Below are positions 11,701-23,260 of a DNA stretch of 64,000 bases, one piece after another; position 1 is the first letter of the stretch; every line of letters begins with the position of its first letter. This stretch comes from Parietaria judaica (taxonomy: Eukaryota; Streptophyta; Magnoliopsida; Rosales; Urticaceae), in contig OX940863.1 of NCBI GenBank assembly GCA_954871525.1, forward strand, positions 24,440,001 to 24,504,000, read 5' to 3'. Position numbers and translations under genes: made by a program. The notes below the pieces were generated by a model. The model searched no databases, had not been told where the DNA came from, and saw nothing but the letters and a program-made list of their open reading frames with translations.

Positions 11701-14700
11701 GCTAGGGACTGGAACTTGGTGTAACGGGCTGTGGTACATGGACCGAGAAGGTATGGATGCGGCGTTGGCGTCCATGGTGGAGAAGGAAGACACGAAGATG
11801 TCCGGGGCAAGTGCGGTTGGCGAGTTGATGTTGCATCACCAACGCATGGGACACCCATCTTTTGGAACATTGAAGATGTTATATCCGTTATTGTATGAAA
11901 AGTCTGATAAACAGAAACTTGTATGTGATTCGTGTGAATTTGGAAAACATACCCGGAGCTCTTATGTTAGCTCGGGCAAAAGAAGCATTCACCCTTTTGA
12001 TTTGATTCATTCAGATGTATGGGGACCATGTCCTACGACTTCAATGCATGGGTATCGTTATTTTGTGACGTTTATTGATTGTCATACTCGTGTTACTTGG
12101 TTATATCTGATGAAAAACAGGAGTGAAGTGCTTACATGTTTCAAAGACTTTCACAAAAGGGTTCAGACTCGTTATGGTGCCGTGTTGAAGGTTCTAGTAT
12201 CTTGGTATTATTCTGTGGTCAAGACACTGAGGTCAGATAATGGGACGGAGTACATCAATAAGGCCTTCAGAGATTATTTATCCCTATATGGGATCGATCA
12301 TCAGACTACGTGCCCGTATACCTCAGAACAGAATGGAGTTGCTGAACGAAAGAACCGACATCTTCTCGAAATAGCTCGGTGTATGATGATCGAGAGGAAT
12401 GTTCCAAAGTACTTGTGGGGGGAAGCTGTTATGACAGCGGCGTACTTAGTGAACAAGATGTCGTCGAGGGTGTTAGATGGAAGAACACCAATGGAGATGT
12501 TGGGACTAAGTGTCGAAGGACTTGTTCCCAACAAAGTTTGGGGATGTGTGTGTTTTGTCAAGGACAATAGGCCAGCAGTCGGGAAGTTGGATCCTAGAGC
12601 CTTGAAGTGTATCTTTGTAGGATACTCTCCTACTCAGAAATGATATATATGTTGGAGCCCTGTCGAGAAGCGACAGTTTGTGAGCATGGATGTGACCTTC
12701 CGTGAGCACGAGTCCTACTACAACGTGCCTGTTCCTTCTCCCTTTGGAGACTCGCATGATACGCGAGAGGGGGAGAATGGTGGCAGTGGTGGCAGTGGCT
12801 CTAATTCCAGACCATACACGGTGACTGTGGTGAGACGTCCAGTTTCGTATGATTCGAGCTCGGAGTCAGAGACTGAGGTGATAGAGGTCAGAGGAGGTGA
12901 CAGAGGTCAGAGGAGGTGACAGAGGTCAGGCTCACGGGGAGAGCTCAGGGTCAGAGAGTGACGAGGAGACTCAGGGGGAGCTGAGTGCTCCGACAGACCG
13001 AGATCAAGCACAGGGGGAGCTGAGTGCTCCGACAGAGAGGAATGTGGAGAGAAGTGGAGGTCCAGCTCAGGGGGAGCTGAAAGTGTATACGAGGAGGAGG
13101 CGACGGGACCAGGAAATGCTCGAGCCACCTACACCTGTGGAAGCTACTTTACGGAGGAGCTCGCGAAGTAATACAGGATTCCCTCCGAACATATACGGCT
13201 ACGACATTGGAGATTATGTCTCGTATGAGAACTTCGGGAATGAAGCTCGGGCAATGTTCACGTCACTAGATGCGGTCACTGTTTCAAAGACATGGCAGCA
13301 AGCGATGGCAAAACCGAAGTGGAAAGCTGCAATGAAGGAAGAACTCGGTGCCTTAGAAAAGAACAAGACGTGGGATCTTGTCTCTCTACCAGCTCGGAAG
13401 AAGGCTGTGGGCTGTAGATGGGTATTCACAGTCAAGCAAAACCCGGAAGGGCGCATTGAGCGCTACAAGGCACGGTTAGTTGCGAAGGGGTAGTCAGACA
13501 TATGGCATCGACTATGACGAGACATTCGCACCGGTGGCGAAGATGAGTACGGTGAGGACTCTTGTATCGGTGGCGGCCAATCGCGGATGGAAGCTGCACC
13601 AGCTTGATGTGAAGAATGCATTTCTTCACGGAGACTTGATGGAAGAAGTGTACATGGAGATACCGCCGGGATTTGGGACTGAGGAGACGACAGGGAAGGT
13701 GGTCAAGCTGAAGAAGTCGTTGTATGGACTGAAGCAATCTCCGAGAGCCTGGTTTGATCGATTCAGAAAGGCTATGATAGACATCGGATACAAGCAGATC
13801 AACGCTGACCACACGGTCTTCCATCAACGGAGAGGAGATCGGACCACGATACTCGCGGTGTATGTGGGCGATATAATCATCACGGGTGATGATGAGGGCG
13901 AAATCACTCGGTTAAAGGAGAGACTTGGGAAGCAGTTTGAAGTGAAGGATCTAGGGGGTCTGAAATACTTTCTAGGGATTGAGGTGGTTCGAGGACCAAA
14001 GGGAATAGTCTTAAATCGGAGAAAGTATGCCCTAGATCTCCTTACAGAAACTGGTATGCTAGGATGCAAGCCCGCAACGTCTCCGATTGATCAGAAGACC
14101 AAGTTGAGTGCCGAGTCAGGGAAGCCAGTTGATCGTGAGAGATACCAAAGATTGGTTGGCCGTCTGATTTACTTGTGTCATACTCGTCCGGATATTTCGT
14201 TTGCTGTGAGCGTGGTGAGCCGCTACATGCATGATCCGAGAGATGGACATATGACAGCAGTATATCGGATTCTCCGATACTTGAAGAGAGCTCCGGGAAA
14301 AGGGTTGCTCTTCGAGAAGAACAACCATCTCGAGGTGGAAGGATTTTGTGATGCCGACTGGGCCAGTTGTGCTGACGATAGGAAGTCTACCTCTAGGTAT
14401 TGTATGTTTGTCGGTGGCAACTTGGTGTCATGGAAGAGCAAGAAGCAGTCAGTCGTAGCAAGGTCTACAGCGGAGGGGGAATACCGAGCGATGGCCTCCA
14501 GTGTCGCGGAGTTGTTATGGTTGAAGATGCTACTGAAGGAGCTGAAGATTGACCAAAGTGCCCAAATGAAGCTATGGTGCGACAATCAAGCGGCGATTAG
14601 CATTGCCAACAACCCGGTGCAGCACGACAGAACCAAACACATCGAGATTGACCGTTTTTTCGTCAGACACCATCTCGATAGCGGAGAATTGAAGTTGAAG

Positions 14701-17086
14701 TATATCGGTACAAGAGAGCAAGTCGCGGATTGCCTCACCAAGGGATTAGGCCCTATAGACCAATTGAGATTATGTAACAAGATGGGCTTGATCGATATCT
14801 TTTGCCCATCTTGAGGGGGAGTGTTGTGAATAATTGTAAATAGAGTTTATTGTTATCATTAGGTTGTATATAAGGCTTTTACCCATTAATGAAATCATAA
14901 CTTCAAAACCCTAAAACTACAACCCCCTACGCGTATGATAAAAAAAAAATGTTAGAGCACACACATGACTTACTTGAAAGTATTTTCGTATTAATTGCCG
15001 AACAAGATCAGTACTAGATTATGAGACTACTGTACTGGAAATAATTAACGAGTCCAACTTGTTCATATTAAAGATAAGAGTCCTACAAGATCGGAGAAAA
15101 ATAATTAAATTGACGAAACAACCCTCAAACAAGTCATGTGTCATTGAAGTTTAAAATTTTCCGTTGTTTATTTGACGCGTAAAGGACATTACCACCAAAA
15201 AGTAAAGTTTTTGGGGCAAAATGTACTGATGTGCAAAGTCCAGGGGCAATACCGCCAATGCCTCTTTTTTAGTTTTCTTGGGTCCTTATTGATTCATATT
15301 AGGCAAAAGGAGCTGCTACAATGGCATTGGAAGACAACAAACAATTAATGGTGAGTTATATAATGTAATTGAGAGAAGCTATTTAGCCTATTCATGAGTC
15401 TTTTTTTTTTTTTAATTAAACATGGCTTAATCACAGGAGATTGAATTTCCAACTGCAGGGCTCGAATCAGTGCCGGGTATTTTTTATTTTTGAATTTTCT
15501 TTAACTAATTTTTATGGATATTGGCGTATTTCGCTTGTTAAAATAGTTACAATGGTTTAGGAGACGGCGAAGGAGGACTAGAAATGACCGGAAGTATGGT
15601 GTTGATTCGCGATTTTTGCGATCGATTCATCGATCCGGTGAAGGCTACACGAACTAGAATCGTAACATTCTTCTCCGTCTATATCAATATTCAAATACAT
15701 GACTTTTGAGTTTTGTCTTTCTGATACCTCGGAATCTTCTTTATAATGCTCTGCTTGTTACTTGAAATGTTGTCCAATGGCGAACACAATGAAGCAAAGA
15801 TTTTTGTAAACATGTCATTGAAAATTTCAGTTTTTCCCGGAGGCAAATGAAGTAACGTTTGCAAGAGCCTCGACCTTCGAAGGAGCTTCCTTCAAGCTGG
15901 ATTACTTGACGAAGCCATCGTTTTTCGAGGACTTTGGTTTCGTTGAAAAAGTGAGAATGAAGGACCGTGTCAAGCCGGAAGACGAGCTCTTCCTCGTTGC
16001 CTATCCATATTTCAACGTGAACGGTAGTTTTCCTCCTTTCATTCTTATACCTAATCATTCAATAACCGTAACTCCGGTGTCACTTTTATCTCATGATTCA
16101 GAAATGCTAGTTGTTGAGGAGCTTTTCAAAGAAGCTGTCGCTAATACCACCCGAAAGCTAATTATCTTTAATGGCGAGCTTGACCGGATAAGATCTGGAT
16201 GTATCCTTTTTCTGATTTTGCAGTGTTTGACCCCTTTTCTCCCATATTTATTTCAACGCGTAACAAGCTAGATGCTATTTATTCTTTACATACGAATTAT
16301 TGCAAATTTTTACAAAGCTGTGCATTTTCTGTTTAGTTTTTGCTTTATGTATCTCTTGTGCAGCCGGAAATTGGACTTTTCCGGGATTTCAGTATGTGTT
16401 TGATATAGGGCTGAAAATTTTGGCCTTGTTTCCCAGTTTAGGCTCTAGCCAGGGACGATATGGTAAAATACGAGGCCTTTTGACTAAAAACCGGGAAAAC
16501 TGATCCAGTTTTGTAAAAAGCTGGCTTCTGGTTCCCGTCCCAGTTTTAGGAGGCCCAATTTAACCGGGATCAGGCCAAAGAAACGCAAAAATCCCGGTTA
16601 TTGTTCCCGGTTTCACCCCTATTTTTGTAAGTGAATTTAATTTTTTTTTAATTTTCGTAGAATCTAGAAATTTCAGAATAAATTCTGTTTTGCATCTTAC
16701 AAACCATTACCGATGAAACGCCAATTTTACTGACTAAGAAAAAAGATTATCCGCCGTTCTTCTACCCAAAGCTGGCCGCGCTTACGAAGACGCTATTTCC
16801 GTCAATGGAGACTGTATACTATATACACAACTTCAAGGGGACGAAAGGAGGAACCCTTTACAGGTACGAATCTGAGACATATAGTATATTAATTATGTCT
16901 CTTTATAAACTTAAATTAGTAATGAGATTGGTTTCTCTGTTCTCTTGTATGACATGAATATTCAGGTGTTACCCTGGTCCGTGGAAAGTCCTTCGAAGAG
17001 TGAGAAATAAGTATGTTTGTGTTCATCAACAAGAAACCATGCCTTCCCTGAAGGAAGTTGCCTTGAATATCCTTCCGTCGGCTTGA
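8739..17086 (+). CDS. DUF1995-domain protein, putative plastid protein, nine exons
   Basis: Exons with consensus GT/AG ends and matching phases: 8739-8807, 8871-9053, 15303-15350, 15437-15476, 15561-15661, 15831-16023, 16102-16200, 16746-16863, 16966-17086. They total 972 nt, giving 323 residues. Near the C-terminus are the words METVYYI and CYPGPWKVL, then MPSLKEV, which fit the end of the DUF1995 family; LPA3 (photosystem II assembly) belongs to it. The N-terminus is rich in Ser, Arg and Lys with few acidic residues, compatible with a transit peptide, but targeting is inference. Intron 2 is 6.2 kb because of a copia element; intron 7 holds an Ac-type MITE. Further exons at 17180-17861 may extend the protein to 403 residues through a weak donor at 17077. 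The biochemical function is unknown. Confidence 0.8.
9201..9300 (+). repeat. 5' LTR of copia A
   Basis: Starts TGTTGTGAATAATTG and ends CCCTAAAACTACA. Contains a TATATAA-like box near 9245. It differs from the 3' LTR by one base (TTTACTG versus TTTATTG). Confidence 0.93.
9301..9312 (+). other. Primer-binding site of copia A
   Basis: TGGTATCAGAGC begins at the base after the LTR. It is the classic copia primer site complementary to initiator methionine tRNA. Confidence 0.92.
9313..10244 (+). other. Copia A leader
   Basis: About 930 bases between the primer site and the gag ATG. The stretch is rich in GA and in GAAGCTTGA-like words. Short frames occur but none looks like a conserved product. 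Confidence 0.6.
10245..14814 (+). pseudogene. Copia A gag-pol polyprotein, disrupted
   Basis: Gag starts at the ATG 10245. In order: a gag domain, a zinc knuckle (CYNCGATGHLRVAC, near 11058), protease (WIVDSGANHH, near 11409), integrase with FIDCHTR, LRSDNGTEY and QNGVAERKN, reverse transcriptase, and RNase H ending ADCLTKGLGP. Lesions seen: an in-frame TAG at 10737, a one-base frameshift near 10995, a TGA at 12641, a 19-bp tandem duplication at 12892-12929 that shifts frame, and a one-base deletion near 13492. The reverse transcriptase box reads YVGD (13861-13872) in place of YVDD. The element could not make a working polyprotein. Confidence 0.92.
14822..14921 (+). repeat. 3' LTR of copia A
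   Basis: A 100-bp copy of the 5' LTR with one difference, preceded by the purine tract GAGGGGGAG and followed by the target duplication ACCCC. Confidence 0.93.
16406..16621. mobile_element. Small Ac-type hAT MITE in DUF1995 intron 7
   Basis: Left end TAGGGCTGAAA, right end TTTCACCCCTA. The interior has CCCGGTT/AACCGGG words like those of the 7687-8262 element. The flanking octamers (GTTTGATA and TTTTTGTA) match at only five positions, so this is an old or imprecisely bounded copy. It does not disturb the splice sites on either side. Confidence 0.6.
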
Positions 17087-17179
17087 TAATCACGTACATA
17101 GTCCTTCTGTGAGCACAGTTTGATGCATAACATTCTGCATTTATAATTTGTTATGTTCTTAAAACGTCAATCGATACAG

Positions 17180-17861
17180 GCTCGTTTATTCAAAGAGGTA
17201 TTGCTTTGTGATCAAAAGAGCAACCAGAGAAGTCTGTGCAATTGATATTCTCCAATGCTTCTTCAGGTTTTTTGTTTGAATTCTGTTTCGTAATCTTACC
17301 AACCGTTTTCATATAATTTGATTTGGTATTATTGCCAAAAACTAAGGGGTTAAAGGGCGCTGACGAGCAAAGTTTGGGGGCACTACTGTCAATTATTCTT
17401 TTCTTTTTCAGTCTGTTAAAAGTTCTCATTTTGTTTTTCCGGGATTGACTTTCCTCGTGTTGTTTGCAGTTTGGAAACTGATGAGTTCGACGAATTCTCA
17501 CTCGGTCTCGATGTCGAGAAAAGAAGGTACAATTGCACATTGTTTCCGATAGTTTAGTACTTGTACAAATAAAACCGATTGCAGCCATACTGGCTGTAAA
17601 ACCGGTGTGATTAAATTAGCACGTGAGAATCTCACTTCATGTCCACCCCGTTACGGGGCTCGATCTGGCTAGATTTTGAAAGAACTATTTGATGTCAAAC
17701 AATGACATAATGTGTACGTAAAGTCAGACCTCGTTGCTTATATTTATTTAAACAGTAAAGATCATGAGCAAATAATCAAGAATCCAAAAAGCCTGCGTTA
17801 TCTAAGAGACGAGACACCAAACTTACCTATGTGGGACGTTCACGAATATACTAAAATGTAG
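17180..17861 (+). CDS. Three phase-compatible 3' exons, possible extension of the DUF1995 gene
   Basis: Segments 17180-17266, 17470-17526 and 17756-17861 each have an AG acceptor (the first two also a GT donor) and join in one open frame. The frame gives about 83 residues containing KRYCFVIKRATREV, TDEFDEFSLGLDVEK and LPMWDVHEYTKM before a TAG. The phases fit if exon 9 is spliced at 17076 (CC|GTCGGC, a poor donor) instead of reading to TGA at 17084, which makes a 403-residue product. I do not recognise this C-terminal part. Alternatives are alternative splicing, or relic exons of a neighbouring gene. It ends 177 bp before the convergent monooxygenase gene. Confidence 0.5.
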
Positions 17862-18038
17862 AAAAATTGAGTCTTCATGTGATGTAAACCATATTTATTT
17901 GTTTTCTTTATTCCAAACTTTATACATACAACGGATCAAAACGAAGTTGATCAGAAGAATGATATCAACGATTGGTAGAATGCAAATTCATAATTACACA
18001 TTCTGAAATCTGAAAGCAAGCATTTCATAATCTATGGA

Positions 18039-21000
18039 TCAATCTCTCCGCTTTGGCAAGTATTTGATGAAGTCTTGTTCAGCTTGCAAAATCAAATCTT
18101 CACTGTCGGATTCATCTCTGTATGTGGCCGATCTGGCTCCGAGTTTCTTAAAGACTCTCGAGAACATTTGTTTACGCCATTCTTCGTACTCTGTACAACC
18201 GCATTCACCCACGAGCCAGTCTTCATACTCGAACTGCAAACAGACCACTCCAAAGGCTTTACGTCGATTTTATAGGACGGACATATCCCGGTGACGGAGC
18301 CAGGATTGTTGCTTGAAAGGGGCATTCACTATTAAATTTCTTCATATTATAGTTCATCACTGTCGTTGTAGTATTAATCTCGTTGATTTTATAATGAAAT
18401 TATCAGTAAAAAATAAAATTTTCTTGTAACATAGTTTGAATATACAGTACGTTAATAAATTTAGTTATCAATATTAGTGAACTTTTTTTAGCACTTGAGT
18501 CTTTAGACTATATAAGAAAATATAGAGATTCATTTGTTATTTTGATTTTGTGATAGATTATATTGAGATAATAAATCTTATATCTAATATATCATTCTCA
18601 TTGTTATATATATTAGTAGTCAAACACGATAAAGAAACGGACGAAAAAAGACTTCATCACTTATATTATATTTTTTTGTAATCGAAAAATGGATGACATC
18701 GAGACTTATTTAATTATCTCTGAATATTCTCACCGGGTACTTGAGAAGATCGTGAGTATATCGCTTGGGAACACCGGTAGCTTCAAGCTTGGCATAAAAG
18801 GATGAGACATCCTCCATCATTTCCGATTCCCGCGGAAGCTCAATCCGATTGGAGAGAACACCGGCAATCCAATTGCTCTGGAGCTCGAACATGGCGAAAG
18901 GAAAGACCTAGCCGATACAACGAAGAGAGATTTACTGGGATGGTCAAACGAAGCCCTAACAAGGACTTTCATCGTAATATGGTCTTTTAACTATGTTGAT
19001 TGAGTATTTGAACCGGTCTCAAATTACAGACATGGAAAAACTAAAAAAAAACGAGCGACGTACCCTCATTGGCAAGCCGACAAAGGAGAGCGCTGGAGCA
19101 AGTGCAGGCGGGAAAACGTGCTTGTACAGAGGCCCGACACGGTTGTCATCGACGGTCACGAGGCCACCGGCCTCGAGGAATGGGAAATGGTACTTGTACC
19201 TTCAGCGAGACAAGGAAATTAGCTTCTGTTAGTGCTCTGTCTTACTCTAAATCATCATGTTAAAGCGTTCAAATGAAGGCGAGATCATTGAGAATGAAAA
19301 ACCACCCCGTGCAGTGAAGAATGGTATCGGCAAACACGGCACTCCCGTCTTCGAAAACCACGCTCTTGTCCACGTGGGCGCTTCTGATCTGCATCAGTTC
19401 ATACCATGATTAGGCAAAGTAGTTTCAGAGACGTATTACATAAACCGAATGTTTCGATCAATGGTCGAGATTCACAACCATGGGATGAACTCGTATGCTG
19501 TCAGAGCTAGGCTGTTTTTCAATGGTTTCCGTATTGGTCACCGATCTCGATGCCACGTGTACTTCTTTCGCCACCTTCACTATTTCTCGAGAAATATCGA
19601 TGGCGCTCGCTGAACTCCCAATTATAACCACCACCTGAAAAGGAAATGCGCATAGAGCAAAATACAGTATTTGATGGAACTAAGACAAGTGAAAGCATCA
19701 AAAATCTCGACTTCGCCACGGCTTTCGCGGTGAGATCTCAGAATTTAGTGCGGAAGATAATTTTAATTACTTGTGTTACAAGTATAACGCTATAGAACAT
19801 CGTTACTAGAAACTGAAATCCGGGTATTTTAAGAACTTGTGTGCAGCGTTGTTATGACTTATCTTTCGTGGAAAGCAAGAGAGAAAGAAACAAATCGTAA
19901 CGGCTGTTGGTTGTAAATAAAATTCTTGTTTGCATTATAAACATTGTGATGATAAAGAGATCAGCATCAATGAGATCCGGACCACGACAACTCGTCTGTT
20001 CTGTTTTTTATTCTTCATGAGAACGGTATCTTGTGTTCTAAGTTACAGAAGTATGAAGATACAAAACATGTCAACATGTTTCATGAGTAATGCAAGCTAA
20101 TGAAAACACACCTGATCTTGGAAGGGCTCAGGCGTACGATAACTGTGGCTATGGAATTGCTTCCCGGGCCAAGCATCAACGCCTGCAAGAAGGTAAATGC
20201 ATTCCGTTCATCCGAATCTGGAATTTTGATAATCACTTAGGGGATAAACTTAGACCGAGAACTAGGCTTTTGACCCTTCTTCATCTCGGATTCAACCTAG
20301 ACCGAGAACTTGGCTTTTGACCCTTCTTCATCCCGAATTCACGGTCTCATGGTTTTGAAAGAAAAAAAGAAACCCTGTTTACCAAGCCGGGCCAGTTTAT
20401 CAATTTTTTTTTTTGAAAATTAGTTACTTGTAAGCAAAATATACCTTCAATAAATCTCAAATAATAAAATAGAATCTTAAAACAACACTATAGTAAATCA
20501 ATTAAAAAAAAAAATATCCGTGTCGGCCCGGTTTTCGAAAGTATCGGCTCGTTCCCAGCTCCCAGAATTTTGACATAAAACATGGTTTCTGAATTCCGGA
20601 CCAAACCGGGCCAAGACCTGGCTTAAGCTAGTTCCTCCAAAGAGAGCAACTAATCAAAGAATCCAACACTAAATACAAAAGATTAACAGAAGTAAATATT
20701 CAGCCTCAAGAAATAGAGGGATCAATTCAGGTAAATACCAGGAATTTCAGCAACACGAGGCTCTGAGTAATGGCCATTGCAGACAACAACAGCTTCGAAG
20801 AGCTCTTCAACTCCACCCGAATCGCCTCTCTTCTTCCACCCAACTCTCCATCGATCCTTGCTCTCCGCCATAGCCACGGACTCGACCTCGGTCTCAAATC
20901 TTACGAAGCTTTCGACTCCAAACTCTCTCGCGAAATCTTCCAGATACATCAGAACCTCCCTGTGACCCGGAAACCTTCTCGGGTCTCCCTCGCCGTCATC

Positions 21001-21306
21001 ATCGACCCTTCGCCGAGCCACGAATGGGAAGTCCCTGAAACCCATCACTTCTCTGGGGATGTTGGTCCGGAGCGACTCGTACATGCTCGTGTGGACCACC
21101 GTCCGGGTCGGGTCGAGCCCGAGCGGGTCGGACTCGGTGTCGGGCGTGTAGGTCCAGGTCCCGCCGATTCGGTCGCCTCGTTCGAAGACCACGACGGTGT
21201 GGCCCTCTCGACGGAGCTCGCGCGCCGACACGAGGCCGGCGGCTCCGGCGCCGATCACGGCCACGTGGCGGGACGTGAGAGGTCGTCGCGGGGTTGACTC
21301 GGTCAT
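18039..21306 (-). CDS. Flavin-containing monooxygenase, GS-OX-like, seven exons
   Basis: Exons, from 5' to 3' on the - strand: 21306-20739, 20182-20112, 19634-19479, 19388-19306, 19199-19064, 18907-18734, 18233-18039. All have GT/AG ends and matching phases and total 1383 nt, giving 460 residues, the usual size of plant S-oxygenating FMOs. The FAD-binding GAGAAG is at residues 19-24, a [12 protein letters not shown] box close to the FMO signature at 194-205, the second nucleotide-binding GSSASA at 219-224, and LHCTGYKYHFPF further on. The family oxidises S or N atoms of soft nucleophiles using NADPH and O2; GS-OX members act on methylthioalkyl glucosinolates. The substrate here is unknown, and the family occurs in plants without glucosinolates. 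The start was chosen because MTESTP lies just before the FAD motif; an upstream in-frame ATG would add an unlikely extension. No lesion seen. Confidence 0.93.
20251..20341. repeat. 47-bp tandem duplication in FMO intron 1
   Basis: Two neighbouring copies of a unit starting TAGACCGAGAACT and containing GGCTTTTGACCCTTCTTCAT, offset by 47 bp with a few differences. It lies inside the first intron, which also holds CCGGGCC-rich sequence. Confidence 0.75.
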
Positions 21307-21600
21307 TTCAATTGTGGTGTTGACCTTCCTATTCGTCGTTAATAGCTGTTGCTTATAGGAAGGTTTCAGATTAATGAGATTAGTCATTATATATATAATA
21401 TTGTTTGTATGCATGTGATGAGAAAAAAATAAACACTTATGCCGTAAATAAAAGATAAATGATATAATGTGTTAATTAAGAGCGTGCCACGTGGTAAAAA
21501 GCCAAAAACTAACGTCCAAAGACGGAATTGTTAACGGAGGTTGACTTTAAATACGTTTCAAGACTTTTACAATATATGTCGCGAAGAAAAAAAGAATTAG
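21307..21600 (-). promoter_or_regulatory. FMO promoter region with a G-box
   Basis: Upstream of the - strand ATG. A TATATATAA-like run at about 21391-21402 is a plausible TATA box roughly 85 bases from the ATG. A perfect G-box CACGTG lies at 21488-21493, about 185 bases upstream. W-box cores (TTGAC) occur near 21320 and 21541. These suggest stress or light control, as inference only. Confidence 0.45.
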
Positions 21601-22521
21601 AACATAAATGGGATGTTTAGAAAAGATTTGGAACATATGTGATAATAACCCTTTTTACTATTATTATTTCTTCACCATTTTTTAATAATAATAATAATAA
21701 TAATTCATGATATGTAACGCATATTTAGGTTAACATTAATTCGTAAATTTCCTTAATATAAGAGATACCACTTGGACATTACACATTCTTCAGTTTTCTT
21801 TTAGAATTTTGTTAGCAGTATTTTTAGTTTGAATTTATTTGAACAAGTTTGAATACGATAAGTAATTGGATTTAGGCTGATATAAAGTTTTTTGGTTTAA
21901 TTTTGTTTTTATTGTTGCAAATATATATTTGTAAAATTTTGTTAAGTATATGATATTTGGTATGTTTTGTTTATACGATTTTTCGTTTATGCGGACATGA
22001 ATGCCTAATCCAATCCAACCGAACTTAATGTCATCGGATCGGTTTGGACTGAGCTTTCTAAATATCGGATTGGATTAAGCATATTTATTCCAAACCGTAA
22101 CAGACGGATCGAATTGAAGTAGCTAGGGATCGAGGCAGCTGAATCCGACCGACTGACCTACATGCACCCTTTAATTCGAACACTAATTATGTATGGCGCG
22201 TGCACACACATATATGTATACATTATAATAGAAATTGGTGTATTGCTTGAGCATTAAGCATAATATTATGGCTACTCATGTATCCAAAATATATGACATA
22301 TCTACAACTACAAAGTAATATATTTTCATAATCTTATGGCTACATTATATAGCCAAATCATACGATCATATTTGATAAGCTAGCACGACTCAGAAGGCAC
22401 GCACATTAATACATTATTATAGATGTGTAGCTAAGCATATCATATAATATATAATGGCTTACACGTTAATATCATAAGTAGTTCCGTATCATTTGGTCAT
22501 TTATATTGACTACCATATATG
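21601..22521. other. Intergenic DNA, no gene
   Basis: AT-rich, with an ATA/ATAATAATA microsatellite near 21680. From about 22190 to 22521 the sequence resembles stretches at 650-740 and 4700-4800, suggesting a dispersed repeat. Before the insertion at 22522 its end was contiguous with 26816, the promoter of the glycine-rich gene. Confidence 0.45.
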
Positions 22522-23260
22522 TGTTGGGTATATTTCTATAAACGATGATATATGAGAAAAAAAATAAAGCAAAAACAGTAGCAAGTAGAATTATTGATAC
22601 ATATCTTTGTATTCTTGGATTTGACGAGTATCGGCTTGTCGTTTTGAACCGGAAAAAAGGTTCTTGATATCATGTAAAAGAGAAAACCGTTAGCGGTTCC
22701 CGAGACGCGTTGGACGCTCTCCTTAAAGCTTGATTCGCCTCCTCTACGTGCTTGAGGTTCGTTAGGCGATAGCTTCCCAGGATATAACGGGATAACCGAG
22801 AACTCCGTAGCACTTCGAAGTTCACCGGCGAACTGAAACTTCTTGAACTCCGTTACCGAAAGACTCACGACAAGAAAACATTGGGAAGCATAAAAGATCG
22901 AATCCGCGGAATGAAAAAACGAGAAGCGGATTCGAAGTATCTAGAGAGTTTTCGGAAAGTGATTTTGCAAACGGTGTGTCGAAAAGGTTCGAGATCACCG
23001 TCAATTTAAAGGTATCGAAGGGAGACAATGAATTGATTAGCAATCAATTCTATAACCGTTAATAATAAATTGCAATTAATCCGAAACGTAATAAATTGAA
23101 TTTAATATTCATAATTGTCATAATCAATATGACTGTTTTACGTAACGTTTTAACGTCAGAACAAATCCCGATAATTGGATAGAGCGTTCGTCTCGAGTGT
23201 TCGACATTTCGACCGACTCGACGCTATCTCAATTTTATTTAACTGCAATTATTTCCAACA
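22522..23260 (-). repeat. 3' LTR of the 4.3 kb element
   Basis: 739 bp. It looks identical to the other LTR except in its first 55 or so bases, where about seven differences cluster. Frames of 110 and 73 residues inside it are duplicated in the other LTR and are not recognised as proteins. Confidence 0.9.

Larger units (their letters stand above)
9201..14921 (+). mobile_element. Ty1/copia element A in intron 2 of the DUF1995 gene
   Basis: Bounded by 100-bp LTRs (9201-9300, 14822-14921) and a perfect 5-bp duplication ACCCC (9196-9200, 14922-14926). The primer-binding site directly follows the 5' LTR and a purine tract (GAGGGGGAG, 14813-14821) precedes the 3' LTR. The domain order, gag, protease, integrase, reverse transcriptase, RNase H, is that of copia. 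It lies in the same orientation as the host gene. The LTRs are unusually short for an element with a full gag-pol, and one mismatch was seen between them. Confidence 0.95.

Noticed and set aside
18289..18660. A GTGACGGAGCCAGGATT word in FMO intron 6 like a hAT end
   Set aside because: No matching second end or 8-bp duplication was found, so an element cannot be bounded.
20770..21297. A 175-codon + strand frame opposite FMO exon 1
   Set aside because: It is the antisense shadow of the GC-rich first FMO exon, which has FAD-binding motifs and splices correctly.
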